Assembly: GCF_923077115.1 (NCBI RefSeq)
Contig: NZ_CAKLPX010000001.1
Location: forward strand, 62,001 to 126,000
Reading direction: 5' to 3'
Source of the DNA: Sinobacterium norvegicum
GTDB taxonomy: Bacteria; Pseudomonadota; Gammaproteobacteria; Pseudomonadales; Sinobacteriaceae
Length of the DNA stretch: 64,000 bases
The stretch's first letter is position 1; each line of letters opens with the position of its first letter. Under the pieces are notes generated by a model. It worked only from the letters and a program-made list of their open reading frames with translations, did not search any database and was not told the DNA's origin. Below, piece by piece: positions 28,132 to 36,586 of the stretch. A program made the translations under genes and the position numbers.

Positions 28132-29310
28132 TTATGCGGCTTTGTGCGTTTTTCTATAATGGCTGGGGGTTTGCCCTGTGCGTTTCTTAAAATGGTTGTT
28201 AAAGACGTTTTGGCTGTTGAAACCGGTGCTGAGTGCAATATCACCTATGCTGCTGTTGGGCTGTGTTAATAGCATTTCGCAGGCCGCTTCGATGCGGTGC
28301 CGGTTGATATAGTCGAAAAAGCTCTCGTCCGCCTTGGAGTTGATTACCTGGCTTAAATAGTTGGGGCGAGTGGCTAATTGCTCGGCCAGCTCGGCCAGTT
28401 TTATGCCGGCGGTCAGGAAAGGCTGCTGTTCTATCATCAGGGTGTCGAGATTGCGCCAGAGTGTATCAATACGCTGTTGGTCGAGGCCGGATTTAGCGTA
28501 TTTTTCGGTTTCTTTGGTCACGGTATCAGGTCTGGACTGATTGTTGTCAGTGGGGCTCACTGTTGCCGGCTGGCGCTGGTCCTGATCGAAGACCCGGGGC
28601 TGTCGCAGCCCCATCAGGCCAATATAATAGATCAGACAGACGCTGAGTAAGACCGAGTAAAAGGCCCGGGGGCCAATAACGTTGAAGCCTATGGCTCGCA
28701 GCAACAGTGCTAGCAAACTGATCAGCGCCGTCACAAGGCAGATCCACACCAGCACTTTCAGCCAGTTGAGATTAATCGACTCCAGCGATGAAAATTGGTT
28801 TTTAATTGCCGCCTGATAAGGGCGCAGGGTGGCCAGCGACAGCAAGGAATAAATCACCAAGGTGGCAAACAGTGGCATGGTGGCCAAGGCTACGCGACTT
28901 TGTATCAACTCCGGCAATGCCGAGTAGCGATCGTAATCAGCGGTGTCGATATCGATAATAGGGCCGCCGGGGCTGAGGGCCAGAGCGGCAATTAAAACAG
29001 GGGCAAAGTGCAGCCACTGCTGCCAGTGAAACTGATAGTTCGGTTGCACCAACAGGCGTACATAAAAATAGAGTAGCGGGCCAATGCAGTAGCTGAGGTG
29101 CAGCAGGGAAAACAGTTGCTGGTGCGGGAGATATTGTCCCTCGGGCAGGTATTCGAAGGCGATGACAAAAAGGCGGAGGCTGAGCACACCAATAAATGCC
29201 GCCAATACACGATTGGCGCGTTGGTTGCCAAAGTTAATCGTCAGCAGTGCCAGTAGTAGCATCAAGCCTTGGGAGGCACCGAGCAGGGCAATATTAGAGA
29301 GGGAGAACAT
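28132..29310 (-). CDS. AraC-family regulator with an N-terminal seven-helix membrane domain
   Basis: A 392-residue protein. The first about 240 residues are strongly hydrophobic, with about seven helices (LSNIALLGASQGLMLLLALL at the start). The C-terminal about 100 residues form an AraC helix-turn-helix pair: LAELAEQLATRPNYLSQVIN, then IGDIALSTGFNSQNVFNNHF and KKRTGQTPSHYRK. Membrane-bound AraC regulators of this type are thought to sense extracellular or membrane signals directly. An adjacent TTG at 29313 is open; ATG 29310 is preferred. It is transcribed in the same direction as the peptidase/hydrolase/dehydrogenase genes and is the obvious candidate to control them. Confidence 0.88.
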   Translation of the reverse strand: MFSLSNIALLGASQGLMLLLALLTINFGNQRANRVLAAFIGVLSLRLFVIAFEYLPEGQYLPHQQLFSLLHLSYCIGPLLYFYVRLLVQPNYQFHWQQWLHFAPVLIAALALSPGGPIIDIDTADYDRYSALPELIQSRVALATMPLFATLVIYSLLSLATLRPYQAAIKNQFSSLESINLNWLKVLVWICLVTALISLLALLLRAIGFNVIGPRAFYSVLLSVCLIYYIGLMGLRQPRVFDQDQRQPATVSPTDNNQSRPDTVTKETEKYAKSGLDQQRIDTLWRNLDTLMIEQQPFLTAGIKLAELAEQLATRPNYLSQVINSKADESFFDYINRHRIEAACEMLLTQPNSSIGDIALSTGFNSQNVFNNHFKKRTGQTPSHYRKTHKAA

Positions 29311-29428
29311 CAAATCACTATCATCTTACTGTTATAGGCCGCTATTTCAGCACTTGCCTGTCAGTCAGTAAACAACGCCTTTGTTAGCAAACAGTAATGA
29401 TAACCATGGTAGGAAGGAGGAGAGGCGA

Positions 29429-29457
29429 TTAACCGCCATCGCAACGATGACGGTTAA
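29429..29457. other. Strong hairpin downstream of the PEP-CTERM gene
   Basis: Two 13-base arms, TTAACCGCCATCG and CGATGACGGTTAA, pair with one C-A mismatch around a CAA loop. It starts 17 bases beyond the stop of the minus-strand gene at 29475. There is no T-run on the minus strand, so it looks more like a 3'-end-protecting or rho-associated hairpin than a classical terminator. Confidence 0.45.
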
Positions 29458-29474
29458 CTGATAAATCCTGTTGC

Positions 29475-30035
29475 CTAGCGGCGCTTTTTGGCGATGCCGG
29501 CCAGGCCGATTAACGCAGAGCCAAATAACCAAGCCGCTGCAGGTACAGGTACCTGTGATGTCGCAAAGACATCGTCGAAGCCGGCAATCATGCTGTAGTT
29601 GTTATTGGCGGTAAACGTCATGCTGGTGATGTTGCTCAGCGTGATGGTATTCAACTGACCGCCGGTTTTACCCTGGACTGAGCCAATGCTACCGGTCAAG
29701 CCGTTGGCATCGGTCCAGCTGACGTTTGAGCTACCGTAGGACTCCATATTCACCTGGCCGATATCAACAGCAGAGGTAAAGTTAAACGTCAGACCTTCAC
29801 CACCGGCCATGAGGTAGTTGAAGCCGTTAGTGCCACGACCTAAGCCCTGAGTTGTCCAGCTAACCTTGCTGCCGTTCACCGGCGTGACGTTAACGCCCAG
29901 CACGCCGTCACTGGCAACAAAGTTCAGGGAGTCGTGATAACCACCGCTACCCTTGACGAAATCAAAACTTGCGGCGCCCGCTAACGAACTTGCCGTCATC
30001 GCTGCTGCGCACACTAGTAAGGTTGTTTTTTTCAT
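29475..30035 (-). CDS. PEP-CTERM/VPxPAAAWLFGS-type sorted surface protein
   Basis: A 186-residue protein with a signal peptide (MKKTTLLVCAAAMTASSLAGA), a beta-rich body with many Gly, Ser, Thr and Asn residues, and a C-terminal sorting tail. The tail is VPVPAAAWLFGSALIGLAGI followed by KKRR: a short motif, a hydrophobic helix and a basic cluster. This is the PEP-CTERM variant of marine gammaproteobacteria, where exosortase removes the tail. Such proteins are exported and usually tied to exopolysaccharide or biofilm matrix. No exosortase gene is in this window. The function of the body domain is not recognisable. Confidence 0.87.
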   Translation of the reverse strand: MKKTTLLVCAAAMTASSLAGAASFDFVKGSGGYHDSLNFVASDGVLGVNVTPVNGSKVSWTTQGLGRGTNGFNYLMAGGEGLTFNFTSAVDIGQVNMESYGSSNVSWTDANGLTGSIGSVQGKTGGQLNTITLSNITSMTFTANNNYSMIAGFDDVFATSQVPVPAAAWLFGSALIGLAGIAKKRR

Positions 30036-30597
30036 TATTATCCCTCGAATTCAGCAATATAACGCTGTTGCTTAGTTCTTTATTAATTCGGGACTGGAGG
30101 TATACCATTATTACTTCCAACTACATTATCCCTAACTCTGTAGACTAACGATTTACTACTCTTGTTAGCTTGACGAGGATAATTGCAAAAGCCGTGCCAT
30201 AGGGCTAAGGGCTAGCGGAACAGAGTAAATCGGTCACTTGGTAGGTCAACAGAGTGGGTGAGTGTAAATATTGTCGACCCGGGGAAAACTGTGAGGGGGG
30301 TCACAAATCGGTGCGTGGCAGCCGTCGTATTATGACAATAATTTGTAGCTGCACGGCGCAAAAAATCAAGACAGAGGCTGAAATTACTGACGGGTATAAT
30401 AGTGTACCGTTTATTCCCTTTTTGCATGCGTATTGTCGCAGTCGCACTCCGAGGTGACACGGTGTGATGTCGGAGACTTGTACAGGTTTTATTTAGCTGT
30501 GGCAGCGGCAATGGCCAGAAAATTCGGGGCTGTTGCTGCATTATTGGTCGATTTGGCCAGATCATTGAAAATAACTTAAAAAAATCCACAAACTCGC
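30036..30597. other. Long intergenic region with no supported gene
   Basis: About 560 bases between the start of the PEP-CTERM gene and the tRNA-Leu promoter. Frames on both strands are short, lack Shine-Dalgarno sites and give no protein-like sequence. It presumably holds the promoter of the PEP-CTERM gene near 30036-30180, but no convincing -35/-10 pair was found. Confidence 0.5.
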
Positions 30598-30626
30598 TTG
30601 CTCAAGGCATGTGGTTTCTATATATT
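30598..30626 (+). promoter_or_regulatory. Predicted sigma-70 promoter of tRNA-Leu
   Basis: The -35 box TTGCTC (30598-30603), a 17-base spacer and the -10 box TATATT (30621-30626) are followed at once by ACGCGGC, a GC-rich discriminator as in stable-RNA promoters. The mature tRNA begins 43 bases further on. Confidence 0.65.
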
Positions 30627-30668
30627 ACGCGGCATTCCAAGCAAACATGTGTGTGTTTGAAGCTCGAT

Positions 30669-30755
30669 GCCCGAGTGGTGGAATTGGTAGACACAGGAGA
30701 CTTAAAATCTCCCGATCGTAAGATCGTAACGGTTCAAGTCCGTTCTCGGGCACCA
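30669..30755 (+). tRNA. tRNA-Leu (UAA)
   Basis: An 87-base class II tRNA. The acceptor GCCCGAG pairs with CTCGGGC and ACCA is encoded. The anticodon stem GGAGA/TCTCC encloses CTTAAAA (anticodon TAA); the long variable arm (CGATCGTAAGATCG) and T arm GGTTCAAGTCC are present. By type it matches E. coli leuZ, which directly follows glyW-cysT; here it stands alone, 7.1 kb away. Confidence 0.97.
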
Positions 30756-30770
30756 CTTGGAACAAATTCA

Positions 30771-30808
30771 AAAACCCAGTAAATCGTAAGATTTACTGGG
30801 TTTTTTTA
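30771..30808 (+). terminator. Rho-independent terminator of tRNA-Leu
   Basis: A 15-base perfect stem, AAAACCCAGTAAATC / GATTTACTGGGTTTT, closes on GTAA and runs into a T-tract. It starts 16 bases after the tRNA. Confidence 0.92.
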
Positions 30809-30948
30809 TGCCTGTTGATATTGCAGGACGATCTTTGTCACTCATAAGTCGTGTGCCTTGGCTTGGGTGTCAACGCGGGGTTCTGCGGTGGCAGGGCAAG
30901 CCGATTAGCGCTCTGAGGGTGAGTGCTGCAATCGAAAAAACAGGGATA

Positions 30949-30988
30949 AAAAAAAGCCCTAAACGGGAGGGACCGTCCAGGGCTTTTA
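30949..30988 (-). terminator. Rho-independent terminator of the TonB receptor gene
   Basis: On the minus strand AAAGCCCTGGACGG pairs, with interruptions, with CCGTTTAGGGCTTT and is followed by a run of T. It lies about 18 bases beyond the receptor stop codon. Confidence 0.8.
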
Positions 30989-31005
30989 GAGAGAAATGTA
31001 GAGTT

Positions 31006-33474
31006 TTACTGGTAGTGGTAGCGGAAAGTTGTTCCGTAGGTTCTTGGTGGGGCCAGGGCGCCCATGTAGCCACCGTAAACAGGTAGATCAGTGCCCATTA
31101 CGTAGACGGCTTCATCGCTCAGGTTTTTACCCCAGATAGTAATACCCCATGTATCGTCCGCGTTAGCAATACCCAGGCGAGCATTGATAATACCGGCATC
31201 ATCCTGAATTAAATTGTCATCGAGGTCGGTGTCTAAATAGTAAGAGCTCGTATAGTTATATTCTAAGCGGGCAAAGCCATTTAGGCTGGTATCAAAAATG
31301 GGGAAATCGGACTGGGCAAAGCTGCTTGCCGTCCACTTGGGTGCATTATCAATTTGCTGGCCTGTTAAGTCTTGCGAGTAACCTATGCCGTTATCAACAA
31401 TCTGCTGTACGGTGGCAGGGGCATTTTTGTAGTCACCGTAGGTGGCTCGGTTGTAGGCAGAGCTTAAGCCAACGGTTAAATACTGATGGGCTAAGTAGGT
31501 GATATCAAACTCAACACCCTTTGCTTGCATAGAGCCAGCATTCTGCACCAGAACAGTACCGCCTTCGAAGGTTTGCGCCTGGAACTCGTCGTAATCGGTC
31601 CAGTAGAGAGAGGTGTTAAATGCCAGACGGCGATTTAACCACGTTGATTTCATCCCTAGTTCATAGTTGGTTGACTCTTCATCTTTAAATTCATTGTTGG
31701 GGTTGTTGGTATCCAGTGAGATCGAAGAGAAACCGGGAATGACTTCACCAACGGTGTCAGAGGCGGTTCTTAATTGGTTAAAGCCTCCTGATTTATAACC
31801 TCTGCTGAATGAGGCATAAAGCATGGCGTCATCAGTAACATGCCATTTGACGTTGATAGAGGGTGTCCAGTTGGTCGTTGTTCGTGACTGGTTTTGATAG
31901 CTTGGTGGACCACTGACAGGTGGGGTATCAACAAAAACAGGAGGTAATCCACTGCCAATTGATGTGTACCAATCATTGTAGTCCTGTGCTAACTGATCGT
32001 AGGGGCCTTTTTGAGGGCAGCTGACCCCGGGTGGGTTTGAAGCTCCACCGAGGCTGGCGATATCATAAAAAGGACAGGAGATCTGCGAGCCTTCACGGTC
32101 TTTGGTTTCCTTATTCCAGCGCAGACCTGCGGTCAGGCTGACGGTCTCGGTCAGGTTTAACGTCATCTGACCAAAGGCTGAATAGCTGGTTGTTTGATGA
32201 TTGTTGTAGCCGTAGTTGGTGGTGCCATCGGTAAAGAATGCCAGCGGGTCTTGTGTACCGGGGTCGCCATCGCCGACGGCGCCATTGGCGTGTAAGTCGA
32301 AGGTGTCATCGGTATCCATGTCTTGCTGGTAATAAAACAAACCGGCCTGGTATTCGAGGAATTCACCCGACGCTGAGGCAATACGGAACTCAGAGGTGAA
32401 CTGGTCAAGGCCAACGTCTGCGGCCATTTCGACGGCATCAAACGGTGAAAGGTCGCCATCGTAACCACTGGTTGATTCATACTGTCTATAAGCATTAAGC
32501 CAGGTAAGAGTGATTTCATTTTTTAACTCTTTGCTCCACTCCAAAGACATGCCCTTGTTGAGCACTTCGTTGGAGGGGGCGACGTTGCCATAGTATTCAT
32601 GGGGCTCAGGGATAATGCCGTCTATCGATGTACCTGGGTTAGCCGCGGCTAAACCGTCCCATGTTGCGTTCAGTGATGAGGGCCCGTCATAGGTGATGAC
32701 GTTGAGATCACAACACTTAGAGTCTTCCTTGGCGTAGTCGGCGGCCAAGATAAACTCACCCAGGGTTTCTGAGCTCCAAGAAAACTTACCGCGAACGCCC
32801 CATTTGTCCGTTGCATTGACGTCTTCGTTGAGGGTTTTGTTGTCGCCATAGCCGTCATTCACCGCACGATAGCCTGATAATCGTAGCGCTGTGTTCTCTG
32901 TCACAGGCGTGTTCGCCATCCAGCGAACCTCTTGCTGGCCGTAGTTGCCTGCGGTTAGTTCTAGATCTGCTTCAACGATTTCTGTTGGGTTTTTGGTGAT
33001 GACGCTGATGGCACCGGCGGCGGTATTTTTACCGTATAAAGTTCCCTGTGGGCCTTTTAGCACTTCGACACGCTGTATATCGGTCAAGTCGTTAATGCTC
33101 ATGCCGGCACGACTCATGTAGACACCATCGACAAACATACCAACACTGGGGTCAATACCGGCGTTAGAGCCGATAGAGCCAATGCCTCGAATGCGAACAG
33201 AGGTTGAGCGGGAGTCATTACCGGTCTGAATCTTAAGATTGGGTACGTATTCCCCAATTTCATTAAAGTTAGTCAGGCCGGCTTCCTTCAAGGTCTGATC
33301 CGTGAGGGTGTTAATTGACATGGCAACATCAGAGAGGTTTTCCTCACGCTTAGTCGCCGTGACGATGACTTCTTCAAGTTGTAATTGTGTTTGCTCTACC
33401 TGAGCGGTCACAGTCAGTGGGCTGAGTAACGCTGCGACTCCCAGCGCCAAGCTATGGGTCTTAGTTTGGGACAT
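31006..33474 (-). CDS. TonB-dependent outer-membrane receptor
   Basis: An 822-residue receptor with a signal peptide (MSQTKTHSLALGVAALLSPL, cut near TAQA/VTAQ). A TonB-box/plug start follows in EEVIVTATKREENLSDVAMS, with the plug motif RVEVLKGPQGTLYGKNTAAG, then a 22-strand barrel ending in an aromatic residue region (TTFRYHYQ). ATG 33474 is chosen over an upstream frame to 33549 because GGAG lies nine bases before it and it starts the signal peptide. The sequence style is that of receptors for hydrophobic or complex organic ligands rather than obvious siderophore receptors, but the ligand is unknown. Neighbouring genes suggest a carotenoid- or stilbene-like compound. Confidence 0.93.
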   Translation of the reverse strand: MSQTKTHSLALGVAALLSPLTVTAQVEQTQLQLEEVIVTATKREENLSDVAMSINTLTDQTLKEAGLTNFNEIGEYVPNLKIQTGNDSRSTSVRIRGIGSIGSNAGIDPSVGMFVDGVYMSRAGMSINDLTDIQRVEVLKGPQGTLYGKNTAAGAISVITKNPTEIVEADLELTAGNYGQQEVRWMANTPVTENTALRLSGYRAVNDGYGDNKTLNEDVNATDKWGVRGKFSWSSETLGEFILAADYAKEDSKCCDLNVITYDGPSSLNATWDGLAAANPGTSIDGIIPEPHEYYGNVAPSNEVLNKGMSLEWSKELKNEITLTWLNAYRQYESTSGYDGDLSPFDAVEMAADVGLDQFTSEFRIASASGEFLEYQAGLFYYQQDMDTDDTFDLHANGAVGDGDPGTQDPLAFFTDGTTNYGYNNHQTTSYSAFGQMTLNLTETVSLTAGLRWNKETKDREGSQISCPFYDIASLGGASNPPGVSCPQKGPYDQLAQDYNDWYTSIGSGLPPVFVDTPPVSGPPSYQNQSRTTTNWTPSINVKWHVTDDAMLYASFSRGYKSGGFNQLRTASDTVGEVIPGFSSISLDTNNPNNEFKDEESTNYELGMKSTWLNRRLAFNTSLYWTDYDEFQAQTFEGGTVLVQNAGSMQAKGVEFDITYLAHQYLTVGLSSAYNRATYGDYKNAPATVQQIVDNGIGYSQDLTGQQIDNAPKWTASSFAQSDFPIFDTSLNGFARLEYNYTSSYYLDTDLDDNLIQDDAGIINARLGIANADDTWGITIWGKNLSDEAVYVMGTDLPVYGGYMGALAPPRTYGTTFRYHYQ

Positions 33475-33590
33475 ATTGGGAAACTCCAAGCTTATTATTA
33501 TTTTTTGTATATTTAATACGATACTAACAGGACTATTGACGGCGAACAAGAAACAAACAGTACTGATTGTATTTTTATTATTTTAATCTA

Positions 33591-33818
33591 TCAGCGTTGC
33601 AAAACCTCAGCCTGTTGGCGTCGAATCACTTTGGCTTCAAGGCGGTAATCACAGGTTGTACAGTGCCGCATTGCCTTGCGCATACGCTGGTTTTTGTCTT
33701 CCAGTTGGGCGATTTTTTTTTGTAGTTGCGCAATTTCGAGTCGCTGCTCGAGCAGTTTTTTCTCACGATGAAGCAATGCGGTGAGTGTGCTAAACAAGAC
33801 TATTGCCCCGTGTCCCAT
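33591..33818 (-). CDS. Small coiled-coil protein with a CxxC motif
   Basis: A 75-residue product with a short hydrophobic start (MGHGAIVLFSTLTALLH), then a heptad-rich coiled coil (about residues 19-45) and HCTTCDYRLEAK. It begins inside the last 19 bases of the 272-residue gene upstream, so translation may be coupled. It is not recognised. A gene is supported by the coupled start and the regular heptad pattern, but it could be a chance frame. Confidence 0.5.
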   Translation of the reverse strand: MGHGAIVLFSTLTALLHREKKLLEQRLEIAQLQKKIAQLEDKNQRMRKAMRHCTTCDYRLEAKVIRRQQAEVLQR

Positions 33819-34618
33819 GACATCCTAACAGTACAAGATGTTTCCGGCAGGTGAGGATCGAACTCCATTTTTAAACCGCCATTGTGGCCGTTGAACAAGG
33901 CTTCAAATGCGCCTTTACAAATAAGCAGACAGCCCTCCTCAGGAAGGGCGTTAGGGTTAGGCAGGTCAGCTTGTTTACCGCAACTGTGCCAACCGCAGTC
34001 TGGAATCGTCATGATCATTTCGCCGCCGGCGATATCGGCTTTGGTAATCACCGCTGGACCGGTTAAAAAGCCGCCGGGGTTGAAATTATTAAACAGGAAT
34101 TTCTCTATGGCGCTTTGTTTGTTGGGGTCTTTAGGCTTTTTCTTCGCCTTGGCTTTGGACTTATCTGACATGCTGTTCATCATATCTAAAAACTTGCCAG
34201 AATTCTCATGGGACAAGGAGACGCTGGTGCCGACGACGATCTCTTCATATTGCTTTTGGCTGAAATGCTTGCGCAATTCTAAAAGGGCCCATTCTGCCTC
34301 GCGAACAAAATTGCCATAGCTCTTACGCCACTTTTCACGGGGGGAGTCCGACCAGCGAATAATTTCTCGTTTGGTTTTAATCTGGGCCCAGCCCGCATCA
34401 ATGGTTTCCGGGTCGTCCGATAGACGAAGAATAGGTAAGAAAGTGTGGGTGATAATAGGGTGGGCCTGCTTCACAATCATTGATTTGGACATCAGCATAT
34501 CCAGCCACGCCTGTGTGCCCCACTGGTACCAAAACCCTGACGGCGCAACGTAATCGGTGATATCAATACTGGGTATAGTGGCTTCAGTTTTTTGCGTGTC
34601 AGAGGTGGGGCCAGTCAT
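33800..34618 (-). CDS. Hypothetical protein next to the carotenoid oxygenase
   Basis: A 272-residue soluble protein without a signal peptide. ATG 34618 (MTGPTSDTQKTEATIPSID) is preferred to an open frame up to 34690. The middle has a lysine-rich loop (KSKAKAKKKPKDPNKQSA). The C-terminal part has PDCGWHSCGKQADL, EEGCLLICKGAFEALF and an ETSC near the end, giving several Cys and His that could bind metal. The Cys pattern is faintly like V4R or related small-ligand domains, but this is not a firm match. It is divergent from the oxygenase at 34858 with about 240 bases between, and upstream of the TonB receptor in the same direction. Confidence 0.7.
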   Translation of the reverse strand: MTGPTSDTQKTEATIPSIDITDYVAPSGFWYQWGTQAWLDMLMSKSMIVKQAHPIITHTFLPILRLSDDPETIDAGWAQIKTKREIIRWSDSPREKWRKSYGNFVREAEWALLELRKHFSQKQYEEIVVGTSVSLSHENSGKFLDMMNSMSDKSKAKAKKKPKDPNKQSAIEKFLFNNFNPGGFLTGPAVITKADIAGGEMIMTIPDCGWHSCGKQADLPNPNALPEEGCLLICKGAFEALFNGHNGGLKMEFDPHLPETSCTVRMSWDTGQ

Positions 34619-34857
34619 GATTTTAATACCTTTAATTGTCAGTAAGATACAGCAACAAAGAGGGCTGTATTCCCTGTGGTTTATCGCCAACGTTAAATAG
34701 ACCCTAACAAAGGCGGGTCAGCGGGGCAATAAAAACAAACGTGACTGTATTTTTCGTTGGGGGCGGCGTATGGTATTTATTCAATATATACCCTGAGGCT
34801 TAGCGACAGTAAAGTCTTATTATCGATCATTGTTCACATAAAAATAAGGTGGTTATT

Positions 34858-36282
34858 ATGGCGAAACCAATGCCTGAACATGAATATTTGACCGGCGCTT
34901 TTACCCCATTGCGCATGGAGTGTAATGCCCCAAACTTGCTGATAGAGGGCGAGATACCAAGGGAGATTCGGGGTAGTTTTTATCGCTGTGGTCCCAGTCC
35001 TCAGTTTGCCCCGCGTTCAGACGAATATCATTTGTTTGCCGGCGATGGCATGGTGCATGCTTTCCATATAGAGGATGGCAGGGTTGACTACTTAAACCGC
35101 TGGGTGAGAACCAATAAATTTAAGGCGGAACGTCGTCTGGGGCGGAGTGCGATAAACCCGATGAACCCATTTGACTGTGACCCTGAATTTTCTGATTTCG
35201 TCTTTAGCGATAAAGATGGCACGGCCAATACCGCCGCTGTCTGGCATGGCAACCGTTTATTGATTATGGAGGAAGGTCACCCTCCCTATGAGTTAGACCC
35301 GGATACCCTCGAATCTAAAGGCTCTTGGAATTTCCTCGGCAAATTGCAAACAGCGATGACGGCACACCCGAAGGTGGACCCTAATACCGGTGAGATGGTG
35401 TTGTTTGCCTATATGGCGACGGGACCGTTTGCAGCAGATTTGGCGGTTCATAAAGTGAACAAGGAGGGGCTTTTAACAGAGTCTGTTGTGATTCCAACAC
35501 CTTACTCCGCTATGGTGCATGATTTTGTGGTCACCGAAAATCATATCGTGTTCGCCATATTCCCTCTCACCGGGGACTTGGAGCGCGCCATGGTCGGCAA
35601 ACCACCTTTTGCGTGGGAACCAGAAAAAGGGGTCAAAATAGGGGTTCTTCCCCGTCAGGGTAGCAGTGCTGATAACATCACTTGGATCGATGCCGATATA
35701 GCGTTTGCCTTCCACTTCATGAATGGCTTTGATCATAATGGTGTTATTACTTTCGATTGTTGTCAGTCTGAACACGCGCCCTTGTTCCCCGATGCTGACG
35801 GCAATATGAGCGAGTTGTCGCCCCCTTACTTAACCCGTTGGGTGATTGACACCAATGCCGACACACCGGCGGCTGTTTTCAGCAAAATCGACAGCTATGA
35901 GTCTGAGTTTCCATTGTGTGACAGCCGCTATGAAATGGCTGATTATCGCTATGGTTTTTATTTGTCGCCTGTCGATGGCAGTGTGCGAGACGGTGGCAGC
36001 GATACCTATTATAATGCGATTGCGCGTTATGATCATCACGATGGCAGCTCTGAACGTTACGGTTTTGGTAATGCCTATGTTTCAGAGGCGGTGTTTGTAC
36101 CGAAGTCTGAGCAGGCGGGCGAAGGTGATGGCTATCTATTAACCGTCGTCACAGACAATCATTCGATGAAGTCGAAATTGTGTATTATGGATGCCATGGA
36201 TTTGACCAAGGGGCCGGTGGCGACAGCCTTTTTATCTCATCAAATTCCGGTAGGTTTCCATGGTCACTGGCGCCAAGCATAA
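34858..36282 (+). CDS. Carotenoid/stilbene cleavage oxygenase family protein
   Basis: A 474-residue cytoplasmic non-haem iron enzyme of the carotenoid cleavage / lignostilbene dioxygenase / RPE65 family. The four expected Fe ligands are visible as His in MTAHPKVDP, MVHDFVVTENH, AFHFMNGFDH and the C-terminal VGFHGHW. FAGDGMVHAFHIEDG and the N-terminal GSFYRCGPSPQFAP are family signatures. ATG 34858 follows AAGGTGG at ideal distance. It would split a C=C bond in a conjugated substrate with O2. Bacterial members act on apocarotenoids or lignin-derived stilbenes; sequence alone does not decide. A strong terminator follows. Confidence 0.93.
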   Translation: MAKPMPEHEYLTGAFTPLRMECNAPNLLIEGEIPREIRGSFYRCGPSPQFAPRSDEYHLFAGDGMVHAFHIEDGRVDYLNRWVRTNKFKAERRLGRSAINPMNPFDCDPEFSDFVFSDKDGTANTAAVWHGNRLLIMEEGHPPYELDPDTLESKGSWNFLGKLQTAMTAHPKVDPNTGEMVLFAYMATGPFAADLAVHKVNKEGLLTESVVIPTPYSAMVHDFVVTENHIVFAIFPLTGDLERAMVGKPPFAWEPEKGVKIGVLPRQGSSADNITWIDADIAFAFHFMNGFDHNGVITFDCCQSEHAPLFPDADGNMSELSPPYLTRWVIDTNADTPAAVFSKIDSYESEFPLCDSRYEMADYRYGFYLSPVDGSVRDGGSDTYYNAIARYDHHDGSSERYGFGNAYVSEAVFVPKSEQAGEGDGYLLTVVTDNHSMKSKLCIMDAMDLTKGPVATAFLSHQIPVGFHGHWRQA

Positions 36283-36300
36283 TTGATTATTGCAAACATA

Positions 36301-36330
36301 AAAAAACCTCGCTTAAGCGAGGTTTTTTTA
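36301..36330. terminator. Perfect-palindrome bidirectional terminator
   Basis: AAAAAACCTCGC and GCGAGGTTTTTT form a perfect 12-base stem around TTAA, with T-runs in both directions. It ends the carotenoid oxygenase transcript and could also stop minus-strand transcription from the 36353-36586 frame. Confidence 0.93.
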
Positions 36331-36352
36331 TGGCCGGAATCAAGGCAATCAT

Positions 36353-36586
36353 TCAGACACTGTGCGGCGATATGTCACCGTCTAGCGGGCCAATAGAGAA
36401 GCCAAACAGAGAGGAATTGATGGCATAGGCTGCGCCGTGTTGTGGGAAGTAAAACTTTTTACCATCATTTCGCTTCTCCAGTTGAAGGGTGAGCGGAAAG
36501 TGGTGGCAGTATTTTAGTCGTTGCCATCGTCCGTATTTATCGATGCTAAACCGCGCCCTCAGCCACGGGCTAAATATCGCTATGGA
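36353..36586 (-). pseudogene. Protein-like reading frame without a start codon (gene relic)
   Basis: A 77-codon open frame on the minus strand, between a TAA at 36587-36589 and a TGA at 36353-36355, reads like a real protein C-terminus: FSPWLRARFSIDKYGRW, then CHHFPLTLQLEKR, KKFYFPQHGAAYAINSSL and GPLDGDISPHSV. No ATG, GTG or TTG occurs in frame near its beginning. A short upstream frame with ATG codons (MSILF... and MTIKQVVKNRC...) in another phase ends near 36576, so a single frameshift could join the two. It ends just before the bidirectional terminator. I take it to be a decayed or frameshifted small gene; the family is unknown. Confidence 0.4.

Noticed and set aside
30212-30589. A 125-codon minus-strand frame in the gap before tRNA-Leu
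   Set aside because: Its composition is not protein-like, there is no ribosome site, and no recognisable motif.
36180-36428. An 82-codon plus-strand frame over the end of the carotenoid oxygenase gene
   Set aside because: It crosses the oxygenase 3' end and the terminator palindrome and overlaps the better minus-strand relic frame.
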